This document shows positions 16,553 through 24,730 of a stretch of 50,706 nt of DNA, one piece after another. Where the stretch lies: positions 1 to 50,706 of the forward strand of contig JAJYMB010000124.1 in NCBI GenBank assembly GCA_021787365.1, written 5' to 3'. The stretch's first letter is position 1; every line of letters begins with the position of its first letter. The position numbers were made by a program, and so were the translations under genes. This DNA comes from Actinomycetes bacterium (GTDB lineage: Bacteria > Actinomycetota > Acidimicrobiia > Acidimicrobiales > Palsa-688). Below the pieces are notes generated by a model that saw nothing but the letters and a program-made list of their open reading frames with translations, searched no databases and had not been told where the DNA came from.

Positions 16553-16873
16553 GTGTTCATGGCCCTGCGCTCCTCCCCCACAGCACGATCGGGCCCGCTG
16601 ACGGTCTCATGGATGCCGGTGCCGTCATGGAGCAGGCCTCTTGTGGCGTTCGCGATCGGCAAACGGGTGGGCACAGCCGTCGTCCGCAACCGCCTGCGCC
16701 GCCGGCTGAAGGAGGCGCTACGGCTCGACGCGCCCCTACCCGCCGGCGCGTACCTCGTGAGGGCGCAGCCAGGCGCGGTAGCTCTCGATTTTCGCAGCCT
16801 GCAGCAACACTTGCGCCGCGCCAGAGCGAGCGTCACCGCCAAGAGCAGCGGGCGGGCGGCCGAGGTGTCGTGA
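16553..16873 (+). CDS. rnpA: Ribonuclease P protein component
   Basis: About 106 residues with the RnpA core: GPLTVSW, then VAFAIGKRVGTAVVRNRLRRRLKEAL (the RNR motif that binds RNase P RNA), then GAYLVRAQPGA. It assists the catalytic RNA in maturing tRNA 5' ends. The start is unclear. The family pattern around GRSVFMALRSS begins before the first GTG in frame (16553), yet no ATG, GTG or TTG lies between the rpmH stop and that point. The frame is open back through all of rpmH to 16316 with an ATG at 16355. The stop overlaps the yidD GTG. Confidence 0.88.
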   Translation: MFMALRSSPTARSGPLTVSWMPVPSWSRPLVAFAIGKRVGTAVVRNRLRRRLKEALRLDAPLPAGAYLVRAQPGAVALDFRSLQQHLRRARASVTAKSSGRAAEVS

Positions 16874-17208
16874 CCCAGAGCGCCCTCCCGTCCAAGCACC
16901 TGTCCCTGGCCACGCGCCTGCTGTCAGCGCTCTTCTGGGTGTACAAGGGCGCGACCGCCAACCGGCGGCCGGCGTGCCGGTTCACCCCCAGCTGCTCTGA
17001 GTACGGCCATGAGGCCGTCCGGCGTTTCGGCGCCCGCGCTGCCCTGCCGCTCGTGGCCAAACGCCTCATCAGCTGCCGACCGGGTGGGCCCTTCGGCTAC
17101 GACCCAGTCCCCGACACGCTCCCCGCCCGCAAGAGCGGGAAGCGAGCTTCCCGTCGGAGGCGACAACGGGGTGACCGTGCGATGGTCCGGCGAGGTGAGC
17201 TCGATTGA
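16870..17208 (+). CDS. yidD: Membrane protein insertion efficiency factor YidD
   Basis: A 112-residue protein of the small YidD family: LLSALFWVYKGATANRRPACRFTPSCSEYGHEAVRRFG, then LVAKRLISCRPGGPFGYDPVPD. The CRFTPSCSEY and CRP(G/W) motifs with conserved cysteines are diagnostic. It is thought to sit at the membrane and aid YidC-dependent insertion. GTG 16870 overlaps the rnpA stop, and its own stop overlaps the yidC TTG. The C-terminal tail after DPVPD is long and Arg/Lys-rich. Confidence 0.93.
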   Translation: MTQSALPSKHLSLATRLLSALFWVYKGATANRRPACRFTPSCSEYGHEAVRRFGARAALPLVAKRLISCRPGGPFGYDPVPDTLPARKSGKRASRRRRQRGDRAMVRRGELD

Positions 17209-18344
17209 CCCAGCTCGGCCGTCTCGTCGCGTGGGTCCTGGCCGGGTTCTACTCGCTCGTGCCCAACTACGCCGTGGCAATAGTCCTGCTCGGCCTCGTC
17301 TTCATGATCCTGGTCATCCCGCTCACGCTCAAGTCGACCCGTTCCATGCTGGCCATGCAGAAGCTTCAGCCCCAGATGAAGCAGCTCCAGCAGCAGTTCA
17401 AAAATGACCGCGTCGCCCTCAACCAGGCCCTCACCGATCTCTACAAGAAAGAGGGGGTCAGCCCCTTCGGTAGCTGCCTGCCGACCTTGATCCCGTTGCC
17501 GCTGTTCTATGTGCTCTTCAACGTCATAGAGGGTCTCGGCCACAAGAGAGCGGGCTGTTCGGCACCCGCTAGCTGCGCCGAACCGTGGTACGTCAACCAC
17601 AACACGAAGATGTACCACGCCCTCGTGCAGACCGCCCCTCCCGGAGAGGGAGCGCAGATGCACGCCTTTGGCATCAACCTTGCCACCACCCCCTGGGACG
17701 CGGTCACCCAGCACCTCGGTGCCGCCCAGGCATTCGGCTCGCTGCTCCTGCTGGTGATCATGATCGCTGCCAACTACTACCAGCAGGTCCAGATCAGCAA
17801 CCTAAACCCGATGGTCCGCCAAAGCCAGCAGGCCAACCCCCAGATGCGCATGATGAGGCTCTTCCCGATCGTCTTCGGCCTCATCTCCATCAGGTTCCCC
17901 TCGGCCCTCATCCTCTACTACGCCGTCTCGTCGCTGTTCCGAGTTGGCCAGCAGTGGATGATGTACCGCTTCGACCCCAAGGTGAAGGCGCTGGTAGCCA
18001 TCGACGAGCGAGACCTCGAAGTGGCCGAGGTCCAGTTGGAGCAGTCGGAACGCAAAGGTGGCAAGCCAGCCGCGCCGGGGGGTCAGCAACCCAAACGGCC
18101 CGCCGGCGCCCCGGCCAAGCCGGCCCTGGAGGCCGGCCCCAACCATGGCAACCTCGCTCTCAATGGCCAAGCGGGCAGCAAGCAGCCCAACGGCGCGCGG
18201 CCCCAAAGGGGGGAGCGGCCCCAAGGGGAGCGGCCTCCGCCCAGGCAGGGCGAGAGCAGGACGGCTGGCGCGAGACAGGCGGGCCGCTACCAGTCGGCGG
18301 GAGGCTCCCAGCGGTCTCGCAGCCGGCGGCGAAGAGGGAGATGA
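17205..18344 (+). CDS. yidC: Membrane protein insertase YidC
   Basis: A 379-residue Oxa1/YidC-family insertase of the Gram-positive type, without the large periplasmic domain. Membrane segments include YAVAIVLLGLVFMILVIPLT (with the Lys-rich KSTRSMLAMQKLQPQMKQLQ loop after it), LPTLIPLPLFYVLFNVIEG, SLLLLVIMIAANYYQQ and FPIVFGLISIRFPSALILYY. The C-terminus (about 265-379) is a long Pro/Arg/Gly-rich basic tail ending in SRRRRGR, fitting ribosome contact. The start is TTG at 17205 overlapping the yidD stop. The stop is five bases before the jag start. Confidence 0.94.
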   Translation: MTQLGRLVAWVLAGFYSLVPNYAVAIVLLGLVFMILVIPLTLKSTRSMLAMQKLQPQMKQLQQQFKNDRVALNQALTDLYKKEGVSPFGSCLPTLIPLPLFYVLFNVIEGLGHKRAGCSAPASCAEPWYVNHNTKMYHALVQTAPPGEGAQMHAFGINLATTPWDAVTQHLGAAQAFGSLLLLVIMIAANYYQQVQISNLNPMVRQSQQANPQMRMMRLFPIVFGLISIRFPSALILYYAVSSLFRVGQQWMMYRFDPKVKALVAIDERDLEVAEVQLEQSERKGGKPAAPGGQQPKRPAGAPAKPALEAGPNHGNLALNGQAGSKQPNGARPQRGERPQGERPPPRQGESRTAGARQAGRYQSAGGSQRSRSRRRRGR

Positions 18345-18348
18345 GGCA

Positions 18349-19353
18349 TTGGAGTGGGTAGAAACTACGGGCCGCACCGTAGATGAGGCGAAGCGTTCGG
18401 CACTTGAACAGCTCGGCGTGGAAGAGGCTGACGCCGAGTTCGAGGTTGTGGCACCAGCGCGCATCGGTCTCTTCGGCCGCCTAAAGGAGGAGGCGCGGGT
18501 GCGCGCCCGACTTCGGCCCCGTTACCCGCGCTCAAAGGGGGAGAGACGCGACCGAAGGCGGGCGCGACCAACTGGCGAACCACGAGCACGCGGCGCCAGC
18601 CCACAAGGCGAGGGCACCACAAACCAGCCGGGTACGTCGCCCCGCTCGACCGAGGAGAAGCGCGCCCGACCTGACGAGCAGGCCCGCCCAGGGTCCTCGC
18701 TCGCCGGCCACCGGCGCCGTCGCGGGGCCCACACCAACTCGTCCGAAGAGGACGCTAACGTCGGTGAGATGGCTAGCGTTCCCGTCGAAGAGCAGGCCGG
18801 CGGTGCTGTGGAGTTCCTGCGCGGACTGCTGGAGCGGTTCGGCACCGACGGCTCGGTGACTTCGCAGGTACACGAAGACGGCCTAATCGAGCTGAGCGTT
18901 GCGGGCGAAGGTTTGGGCATCCTTATCGGGCCAAAAGGTTCCACCCTGCTCGCCCTCCAAGAGCTCACCCGTACTGTCGTCCAGAGGCACTATCCCTCGT
19001 CTGAACACCGCCTCGTGGTGGACGTCAACGGCTACCGCAAACGCAGGCACGAAGCCCTGGCCCGCTTCGCGAGGCAGGTCGCACAGGAAGCCGCAGCGAC
19101 TAATACCAAGCGGGCGCTCGAGCCGATGCCGCCCGCCGACCGCAAAGTCGTCCACGATGCCGTCCATGGCATCGAGGGAGTCACCACGGTCTCCGAAGGT
19201 GAGGAGCCCAACAGGCGCGTCGTGCTGGTACCCGTCACAGCACGCCAAGCGCCCGCCGCGGAGCCAACAACAGAAGCTCTGGGAGAGGCCGCTCCCGACG
19301 ACACCGGGCCAGGCGCACAAGCTCCCGAAGCAGCGGGGCAGAAGGTCGGCTAG
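18349..19353 (+). CDS. jag: Jag/KhpB-like RNA-binding protein (Jag-N, KH, R3H)
   Basis: About 334 residues. The N-terminal Jag-N module (WVETTGRTVDEAKRSALEQLGV, through ARIGLFGRLKEEARVRARL) is followed by a long charged, disordered linker (about 60-145). A KH domain comes next (GLIELSVAGEGLGILIGPKGSTLLALQELT) and then R3H (RHEALARFARQVAQEA, PMPPADRKVVHDAVHGIEGVTTVSEG). A C-terminal Ala/Pro tail follows. The protein is an RNA-binding partner of KhpA and is linked to cell elongation. TTG 18349 is the likely start, just after the yidC stop, with GGGAG upstream; there is no ATG nearby in this frame. Confidence 0.9.
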   Translation: MEWVETTGRTVDEAKRSALEQLGVEEADAEFEVVAPARIGLFGRLKEEARVRARLRPRYPRSKGERRDRRRARPTGEPRARGASPQGEGTTNQPGTSPRSTEEKRARPDEQARPGSSLAGHRRRRGAHTNSSEEDANVGEMASVPVEEQAGGAVEFLRGLLERFGTDGSVTSQVHEDGLIELSVAGEGLGILIGPKGSTLLALQELTRTVVQRHYPSSEHRLVVDVNGYRKRRHEALARFARQVAQEAAATNTKRALEPMPPADRKVVHDAVHGIEGVTTVSEGEEPNRRVVLVPVTARQAPAAEPTTEALGEAAPDDTGPGAQAPEAAGQKVG

Positions 19354-19508
19354 CAGTAACTGAGGACGGCGCGCCGGCACACCCTCAGGGCTCGGGTCTC
19401 CCTACTCTCGACAGGCACCTCTACACCGTCCTGAAGCAGGTTCTGACCAGGGCGCGACAGCACGGTTATCTCGGGCCGGGTCCCATCGACGGGCAAATCC
19501 TGCGGAGC

Positions 19509-20039
19509 TTGGCCTTCGCCGTCATGACGAGCGCCTGCGAGCGGGCCATCGACCTTGGGAGTGGCGGCGGGTTGCCCGGGCTCGTATTAGCCAGCGCTTG
19601 GCCTGGTACGGCCTGGTACCTGGTCGACAGCAACCGGAGACGGTCCGAATGGCTCCGCTCGGCCGTGTCCGCCCTTGGCCTCGACCGGCGTTGCCTGGTC
19701 GTCTGCGAAAGGGCGGAGGACCTCGGGAGGAGCGAGTTGCGCGGGACCTTCGATTTGGTGACCGCTCGCAGCTTCGCGCCACCTGCGGCCACCGCTGAGT
19801 GTGCGGCACCCATGCTGAAGCCGGGCGGCGAGCTAGTGGTGTCCGACCCCCCCAATGCTCTTGGTGCCAGCAGGTGGCCGGATGCCGGGCTCGCGATACT
19901 GGGCCTCGTACGGGCCTCAACCGAAACGGTCGTTACGCCCGCTGGCCCGGTGACACTGAGCCGGGTGCTGGCGACCACTTCGTGCCAGCCGCGTTACCCG
20001 AGGCGCGTTGGCATACCCTTCAAGCGACCGCTGTTCTGA
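19509..20039 (+). CDS. rsmG: 16S rRNA (guanine-N7) methyltransferase RsmG (start unresolved)
   Basis: The frame encodes a class I SAM-dependent methyltransferase: AIDLGSGGGLPGLVLA (SAM-binding loop), WYLVDSNRRRSEWLRSAV, FDLVTARSFAPPAATAECAAPMLKPGG. RsmG methylates G527 of 16S rRNA. The first canonical start in frame is TTG 19509, but protein-like sequence continues upstream in the same frame (LDRHLYTVLKQVL, then GYLGPGPIDGQILRS) to roughly 19420. No ATG, GTG or TTG occurs in any forward frame between the jag stop and 19509. The true start may therefore be a rare codon such as CTG, or the sequence may carry an error. The coordinates given are the minimal form. Confidence 0.8.
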   Translation: MAFAVMTSACERAIDLGSGGGLPGLVLASAWPGTAWYLVDSNRRRSEWLRSAVSALGLDRRCLVVCERAEDLGRSELRGTFDLVTARSFAPPAATAECAAPMLKPGGELVVSDPPNALGASRWPDAGLAILGLVRASTETVVTPAGPVTLSRVLATTSCQPRYPRRVGIPFKRPLF

Positions 20040-20381
20040 CGACCTCCGCGGACCAGCTAAGACGCAGCTGAAGAGGTGCCCCGAGAGGGGAGGCAGCATC
20101 AAAGCCTCATGGCACCGCTCTTCCGGCGTCCGGCTAGGGACGCGACATGACTGGCAGGAGACCCCGTACGACGCGACAATACGGAACGCCCTACCGTCAA
20201 GCGGCGGCATGATCGCTCTTGGGTGACGCAAGGGTGCTTCAGGACCTGCTAGGCAAGTCGCCCATAGCCGCCTCAACGGGTAGGCCGGGTAGACCGGCCT
20301 CAATGTTCAACGTGAAACATTGCGCACGCTGCCTGTGGCACGCAAAGACGGTACTTGCCGAAGCTCTGCTACAGAGACAGG
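20040..20381. promoter_or_regulatory. Intergenic region between rsmG and parA, carrying parS
   Basis: This 342-base gap separates rsmG from parA and contains a parS site. Small open frames cross it but none looks like a protein. The parA promoter should be here. Apart from parS I see no RNA gene or strong hairpin. Confidence 0.4.
20304..20319. promoter_or_regulatory. parS centromere site
   Basis: TGTTCAACGTGAAACA differs from the bacterial parS consensus (TGTTTCACGTGAAACA) at two of sixteen positions and lies 63 bases upstream of parA. ParB loads at such sites and spreads to build the segregation complex. It is the only site of this quality that I found in the window. Confidence 0.85.
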
Positions 20382-21401
20382 ATGATGGACAGCATGGCAA
20401 AGCCGGAACCGACCAGCTTTAGGGCGTCCTCACAGCCGCCCTCCGGCGAAGTCCAGACCGTCACAGCCGAACAAGACGCCCTGGATGACCGTGAGACGTC
20501 TTCTCCCGCCCAAGTTGCCGCCGCGGCGGTTGTCGATGGCCTCCCCCCTGACCAGCAGGTAGAACGCCTGAGGACGACCGGCGAGCGGTTGGGGGCGAGC
20601 ACCGTCCTCGCGCCGCCGCGGTCGATCACGCCTCCGTCCCCGAGGGTGATAGCCATCGCCAACCAAAAAGGGGGGGTAGGCAAGACCACAACCGCTGTCA
20701 ACCTCGGGGCGGCCCTGGCCGAACTCGGGCACCGGGTCCTGATAATCGACCTAGACCCGCAGGGCAACGCCACAACCGGCCTCGGGGTCAACGCCCGGAA
20801 CCTCGAGTCGTCTGTGTACGACGTCATCCTTCATGACGTGGCGATCGAAGACTGTATCGAGCCGACCAACCTGCGCAACTTGTTTGTCGTGCCGGCGACG
20901 ATCGACCTCGCCGGCGCGGAAATCGAGTTGGTCCCGGTCCTCAGCCGGGAAACACGATTGAAGCGAGCACTGGACAATGTCCTCTCCGACTTCGAGTACC
21001 TCTTGATCGACTGCCCGCCCTCGCTCGGTCTGCTCACGATCAACGCCCTGGCTGCGGCCAGCGAGGTACTCGTCCCTATACAGTGCGAGTACTACGCTCT
21101 CGAGGGCTTGGGCCAGCTCTTGAACAACATCGAGCGCGTCAGGGCGAACCTCAACCCCATCCTCAGTGTGAGCACGATTGTGATGACCATGTTCGACGCC
21201 CGAACGCGGCTTGCTGAACAGGTGGTCGAAGAGGTGAGGGCGCACTTCGGTGGGCGCGTGTGCCGGACGGTCGTGCCACGATCGGTGCGCCTGTCCGAGG
21301 CTCCGTCCTTCGGGCAGCCCATAATCGTTTTCGATCCATCGTCTCGAGGTGCCACTGCCTACCGGGAGCTCGCGAGGGAAGTAAATGGCGGCGCGGCGTA
21401 G
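20382..21401 (+). CDS. parA: Chromosome-partitioning ATPase ParA (Soj)
   Basis: A 339-residue ParA/MinD-type ATPase. The deviant Walker A is VIAIANQKGGVGKTTTAVNLG, followed by VLIIDLDPQGNATTGLG, LIDCPPSLGLLTINAL and the conserved VLVPIQCEYYALEGLGQLL. About 90 residues of Ser/Thr/Pro/Gln-rich sequence precede the ATPase core, longer than in most ParA proteins. Candidate starts are ATG at 20382, 20385 and 20394. ParA segregates ParB-parS complexes. The 3' end overlaps parB by 17 bases. Confidence 0.95.
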   Translation: MMDSMAKPEPTSFRASSQPPSGEVQTVTAEQDALDDRETSSPAQVAAAAVVDGLPPDQQVERLRTTGERLGASTVLAPPRSITPPSPRVIAIANQKGGVGKTTTAVNLGAALAELGHRVLIIDLDPQGNATTGLGVNARNLESSVYDVILHDVAIEDCIEPTNLRNLFVVPATIDLAGAEIELVPVLSRETRLKRALDNVLSDFEYLLIDCPPSLGLLTINALAAASEVLVPIQCEYYALEGLGQLLNNIERVRANLNPILSVSTIVMTMFDARTRLAEQVVEEVRAHFGGRVCRTVVPRSVRLSEAPSFGQPIIVFDPSSRGATAYRELAREVNGGAA

Positions 21402-22272
21402 CGGGCTGGGCAGGGGCCTCGGAGCTCTGATACCTACCGACGTTCTTCGCGACCACGGGAGCTTGTCAGAGTTGGCGGTAAGCGCCATCCGTCCCAACCC
21501 GCGCCAGCCCAGAGCCCACTTCGACGAGGAAGCTCTGGCCGCCCTCACCTCCTCGATCAGGGAGGTCGGGGTGCTCCAGCCCATCCTCGTGCGGCAATTG
21601 AGCGACGACGAATACGAACTGATAGCGGGCGAAAGGCGTTGGCGAGCAGCACGTCGAGCCGGGTTGGCCACCGTGCCGGCGATCATCCGGAACGCCTCCG
21701 ACCGTGAAAGCCTCGAACAGGCGCTGGTCGAGAACTTGAACCGTGAGGAGCTCAACCCGCTCGAAGAGGCAGCGGGCTACCAGCAGTTGCTCGAGGACTT
21801 CGACCTGACCCACGAGCAGTTGTCCGCGCGCGTAGGTAAGAGCCGGGCAGCCATCACCAACTCCCTCCGCCTGTTCCAACTGCCTCCATCAGTCCAACGG
21901 CTGGTGGCAGAAGGCCGCCTCAGCGCCGGCCACGCCCGCGCCCTCCTCGGCACACCCGACCGTGCCTTCCAAGAAGCTCTGGCTCGCAAGGCTGCCAACG
22001 AACAGCTGTCCGTTCGCGCCGTCGAGGAAGCGGTGCGCCAACGCAGCCAGCTCGGGAGTACAGACGGAGAGGGCCGGTCACGCCCCACCTCCCACAAGCT
22101 GCGGCCACCCGGCATCCTGGAACTCGAAGAGTTGCTCGCTGACCGCCTGAGCACGAGGGTCCGCGTAGACATGGGGGCCAACCGAGGCAAGGTCATAATC
22201 GAGTTCGCGACACTCGAAGACTTGGAGCGTATTTACAAGACCATGACCGAGCCCACGTCCGCCGGCGGCTAG
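21385..22272 (+). CDS. parB: Chromosome-partitioning protein ParB (Spo0J)
   Basis: A 295-residue ParB. The N-terminal ParA-stimulating peptide is RRSGLGRGLGALIP. The CTP-binding ParB/Srx domain has IRPNPRQPRAHFDEEAL, IREVGVLQPILVR and GERRWRAARRAG. A HTH domain (THEQLSARVGKSRAAITNSLRLFQLP) and a C-terminal dimerisation domain (LEELLADRLSTRV to FATLEDLERIYKTM) follow. All core motifs are intact. It is translated from an ATG inside the end of parA and acts on the parS site upstream of parA. Confidence 0.96.
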   Translation: MAARRSGLGRGLGALIPTDVLRDHGSLSELAVSAIRPNPRQPRAHFDEEALAALTSSIREVGVLQPILVRQLSDDEYELIAGERRWRAARRAGLATVPAIIRNASDRESLEQALVENLNREELNPLEEAAGYQQLLEDFDLTHEQLSARVGKSRAAITNSLRLFQLPPSVQRLVAEGRLSAGHARALLGTPDRAFQEALARKAANEQLSVRAVEEAVRQRSQLGSTDGEGRSRPTSHKLRPPGILELEELLADRLSTRVRVDMGANRGKVIIEFATLEDLERIYKTMTEPTSAGG

Positions 22273-22550
22273 CTCAACGGTCTTCCGCGTAAGCCTGTTT
22301 CACCGATTGCGGCCCGGGGAGAGCCGGTGGGGACCAGTAGCTGCGAGCTACGCCGGCCTGGCGGAACGAGCGCATCTCCCAGCCGCTGGCCGCACCACCG
22401 GGGATGAGCGCCCCAGCAGCACCTAGGGCGCTCACGACCTTACGCGCCGGCGCTCTCGTCGCGGCTCTCACGCCGCGTCTCTCGGCTACGCCAGGGAGCG
22501 CTGCCCGGAGCTTGGGGAAGTAAGGGTCGGGTTCCGTTCGAACTTCGCCT

Positions 22551-22766
22551 GTGTCTCGGCGAAGGACGGTACCGACCTGGCTCTGCCGTCTGCGTTACGG
22601 AGGCTACGCGTCGGAGTGCGGCTTTGCCGTCTACCTGGCCAGCCACGACGGCTACGAGGACTCGGGGCGGCCGAGCGGCCGGCTCACCGGCTCACACGAA
22701 GAAGCTCTGGACCGCGCTTGCGGGCTTTACCTGTCGCAGCCGCAGGCCTGGCTCGGCTCCATGTGA
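22551..22766 (+). CDS. Small hypothetical protein, possibly a remnant
   Basis: A 71-codon ORF with a fairly protein-like central part: WLCRLRYGGYASECGFAVYL, then SHDGYEDSGRPSGRLTGSHEEALDRACGLYLSQP. It looks like a short compact domain rather than random sequence, but I do not recognise a family with certainty. No good ribosome-binding site precedes the start. It could be the C-terminal piece of a decayed gene, since similar-looking sequence does not continue upstream in this frame. Confidence 0.35.
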   Translation: MSRRRTVPTWLCRLRYGGYASECGFAVYLASHDGYEDSGRPSGRLTGSHEEALDRACGLYLSQPQAWLGSM

Positions 22767-22916
22767 CACCGCCCAGGCGACAGCATCCAAGGTGAGGCCC
22801 TTCGGGGGCACGACCTTTCGTCGGACGACGGACAGGTAGACCTCTACCTGGTCCGGCCAATGCTCGTTGGCTTAAGCCCACACTGACCTCTAGTCGAGGT
22901 TCTGATCGCCTCGACC

Positions 22917-22948
22917 TCATCCACAGCTGTGCATGAGGCTGTGGATGA
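22917..22948. promoter_or_regulatory. Inverted DnaA-box-like repeat
   Basis: TCATCCACAG (22917-22926) and CTGTGGATGA (22939-22948) are perfect ten-base inverted arms around a 12-base spacer. Each contains a near-consensus DnaA box (TCATCCACA against TTATCCACA). It lies between convergent parB and trxA, so a terminator hairpin is the main alternative. Confidence 0.5.
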
Positions 22949-23016
22949 CCGCTCAAACCTGACACAGCTACCACCTTGGGTGGCGGTGATGCACCGGGCC
23001 GACCGGATGTAGCCGA

Positions 23017-23343
23017 TCAGATGTAGCGGCTCAACTCCTGCAGCAACTGCGCTTTGCCCTTGGCGCCGACCAGCCTCAACTGCTGCTCACCCTCCTTGAA
23101 CAGGATGAGTGTGGGCACGCTCATCACCCCAAAGCGACGGACTACCTCGAGGTTGTCGTCGACGTTGAGCTTGGTGACGCGGAGCCGCCCTACATTTTCT
23201 TGCGCTATCTCTTCGAGCACCGGCTCGATCATCTTGCACGGGCCGCACCACTCCGCCCAGAAGTCGACGAGGACGGGCTCAGGGGATGCGCCGACCTCCT
23301 CGTCGAAAGTCGCATCCGTCAGTGCAGTCGTCACAGCTGCCAT
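23017..23343 (-). CDS. trxA: Thioredoxin
   Basis: A 108-residue thioredoxin with the classic sequence VLVDFWAEWCGPCKMIEPVLEEIA (redox-active WCGPC), VTKLNVDDN, the cis-proline loop SVPTLILFKEGE and the C-terminal VGAKGKAQLLQEL. It is a cytoplasmic disulfide reductase recycled by the thioredoxin reductase encoded just upstream on the same strand (221-base gap). The ATG at 23343 has GAAAGG-like purines upstream. Length and all active residues are normal. Confidence 0.96.
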   Translation of the reverse strand: MAAVTTALTDATFDEEVGASPEPVLVDFWAEWCGPCKMIEPVLEEIAQENVGRLRVTKLNVDDNLEVVRRFGVMSVPTLILFKEGEQQLRLVGAKGKAQLLQELSRYI

Positions 23344-23564
23344 GTCGCTCGTGTCACCTTTCTCTCAATGGTCCGACCGCTAAACATATGCAAGTACAAC
23401 TCCCGTCGAGGGTGAGCGCATTCCAGCCAGCAGCCACCCTACCGGCCGGGCCACCTTGTGCCGCCTCCGGCACGTTCGCCCGGTGGCGGGACGGAAGACC
23501 GGTGATGGAGTGCAGGTCCCTTTGAAAAGTGCCACCCGGCGGATGTTGCCGGTCATGGCACTGC

Positions 23565-24551
23565 TCAGGCTCGCGCCTCCAGCCAGCGCTCGACGTCGAT
23601 GGCGGCCATACAACCGCTGCCGGCCGCAGTCACTGCTTGCCGGTAGCGCTTGTCCGCCACATCCCCAGCCGCGAACACGCCGTCAACGCTCGTGGCGGTG
23701 GTACCGGATTTCGTGACCACATAGCCGTCGCTGTCGAGCTCGACCTGACCCTTCAAGATGCCTGTATTGGGTGAGTGCCCTATCGCCACGAACAACCCGG
23801 TAACCCCGAGCTCCTCCTCACCGCCGCTTTGCACATCGCGCAGCTTCACTCCCTCGAGCTTTTGGTCGCCGACCAACTCGGTCACCACCCTGTTCCAGGC
23901 AAAGCGGATCTTGGGGTTGGCGAAGGCGCGCTCCTGCATGATCTTGGAAGCGCGGAGCTCTGCCCGCCGGTGGACGACGGTCACTGCCTTGGCAAAGCGC
24001 GTGAGGAAGGTGGCCTCCTCGACGGCCGAGTCACCACCGCCCACGACGGCTATGTCCTGGCCGGAGAAAAAGAACCCGTCGCAGGTCGCGCACGTCGAAA
24101 CCCCGTGCCCGGTCAGCTCGAGCTCTCTCGGCAGCCCGAGCCGGATGGCCTGGGCACCCGTCGCCATCACGACCGCCAACGCCTCGACTTGGACCTCCTC
24201 GCCTGTCGAGGGGTCGGTGTACCAGAGCGTGTGGGGGCCGCCATCTTGGAGCTTCACCCTCGTCACCTTGGCAGCCACGATCTCTGCTCCGAAACGCTCC
24301 GCCTGCGCACGCATATGCCCCATGAGCTCCGGGCCCATGATGCCCTCGGGGAAGCCGGGGTAGTTTTCGACCTCGGTCGTGAGCATCAGCTGCCCGCCAG
24401 GCTGGTCGCCGGTCGACGAGGGCTCACCCTCGAGTACCAGCGGAGCGAGATTGGCCCGTGCGGTGTAAAGGGCCGCGGTCAGGCCGGCGGGCCCGCTACC
24501 TACTACGACCACCCGTCTCGGCTGGTCACTCCCGTTTGTGGCGTTGCTCAT
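23565..24551 (-). CDS. trxB: Thioredoxin reductase (NADPH)
   Basis: A 328-residue flavoprotein: [21 protein letters not shown] (FAD Rossmann), the active-site disulfide in [26 protein letters not shown] (NADPH site), [14 protein letters not shown] and [24 protein letters not shown]. It reduces thioredoxin using NADPH. The trxB-trxA pair lies upstream of parB on the opposite strand, as in other actinobacteria. The ATG start is followed by a short Asn/Ser-rich tail. Confidence 0.96.
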   Translation of the reverse strand: MSNATNGSDQPRRVVVVGSGPAGLTAALYTARANLAPLVLEGEPSSTGDQPGGQLMLTTEVENYPGFPEGIMGPELMGHMRAQAERFGAEIVAAKVTRVKLQDGGPHTLWYTDPSTGEEVQVEALAVVMATGAQAIRLGLPRELELTGHGVSTCATCDGFFFSGQDIAVVGGGDSAVEEATFLTRFAKAVTVVHRRAELRASKIMQERAFANPKIRFAWNRVVTELVGDQKLEGVKLRDVQSGGEEELGVTGLFVAIGHSPNTGILKGQVELDSDGYVVTKSGTTATSVDGVFAAGDVADKRYRQAVTAAGSGCMAAIDVERWLEARA

Positions 24552-24660
24552 AGGACCTACTCCTCCTGCGCTCGACTTTCTAGGCGCCAGCCAGCTGTAA
24601 CCGCCAGTGCGCCCCCACTATTCCGTGCCGGTTGGCACGTCGCTCGAACAGGGCGTCGCC

Positions 24661-24704
24661 CGCCCCGTTACCGGCCGCCCCGTTACCGGCCGCCCCGTTG
24701 CCGC
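24661..24704. repeat. Tandem 15-bp repeat (about three copies)
   Basis: CGCCCCGTTACCGGC is repeated at 24661-24675 and 24676-24690, with a third imperfect copy at 24691-24704, in the gap upstream of trxB (that is, between the small membrane-protein gene and trxB). It could affect the trxB promoter region or be a neutral minisatellite. Confidence 0.8.
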
Positions 24705-24730
24705 AAGTCCCGCGAACGCCAGCCGCGTCG

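Larger units (their letters stand above)
22273..23016. other. 744-base gene-poor gap between convergent parB and trxA
   Basis: No recognisable gene family fills this stretch. It holds a possible 71-codon ORF (22551-22766, listed separately), a weak reverse 65-codon ORF (22274-22471) and a hairpin with DnaA-box-like arms (22917-22948). The two flanking operons converge here. In mycobacteria other genes, for example cwlM, lie between parB and the thioredoxin genes, so this may be a decayed interval (inference). Confidence 0.4.

Noticed and set aside
22274..22471. 65-codon reverse ORF next to the parB stop
   Set aside because: Weakly hydrophobic middle but no ribosome-binding site, family or context; too little to call a gene.
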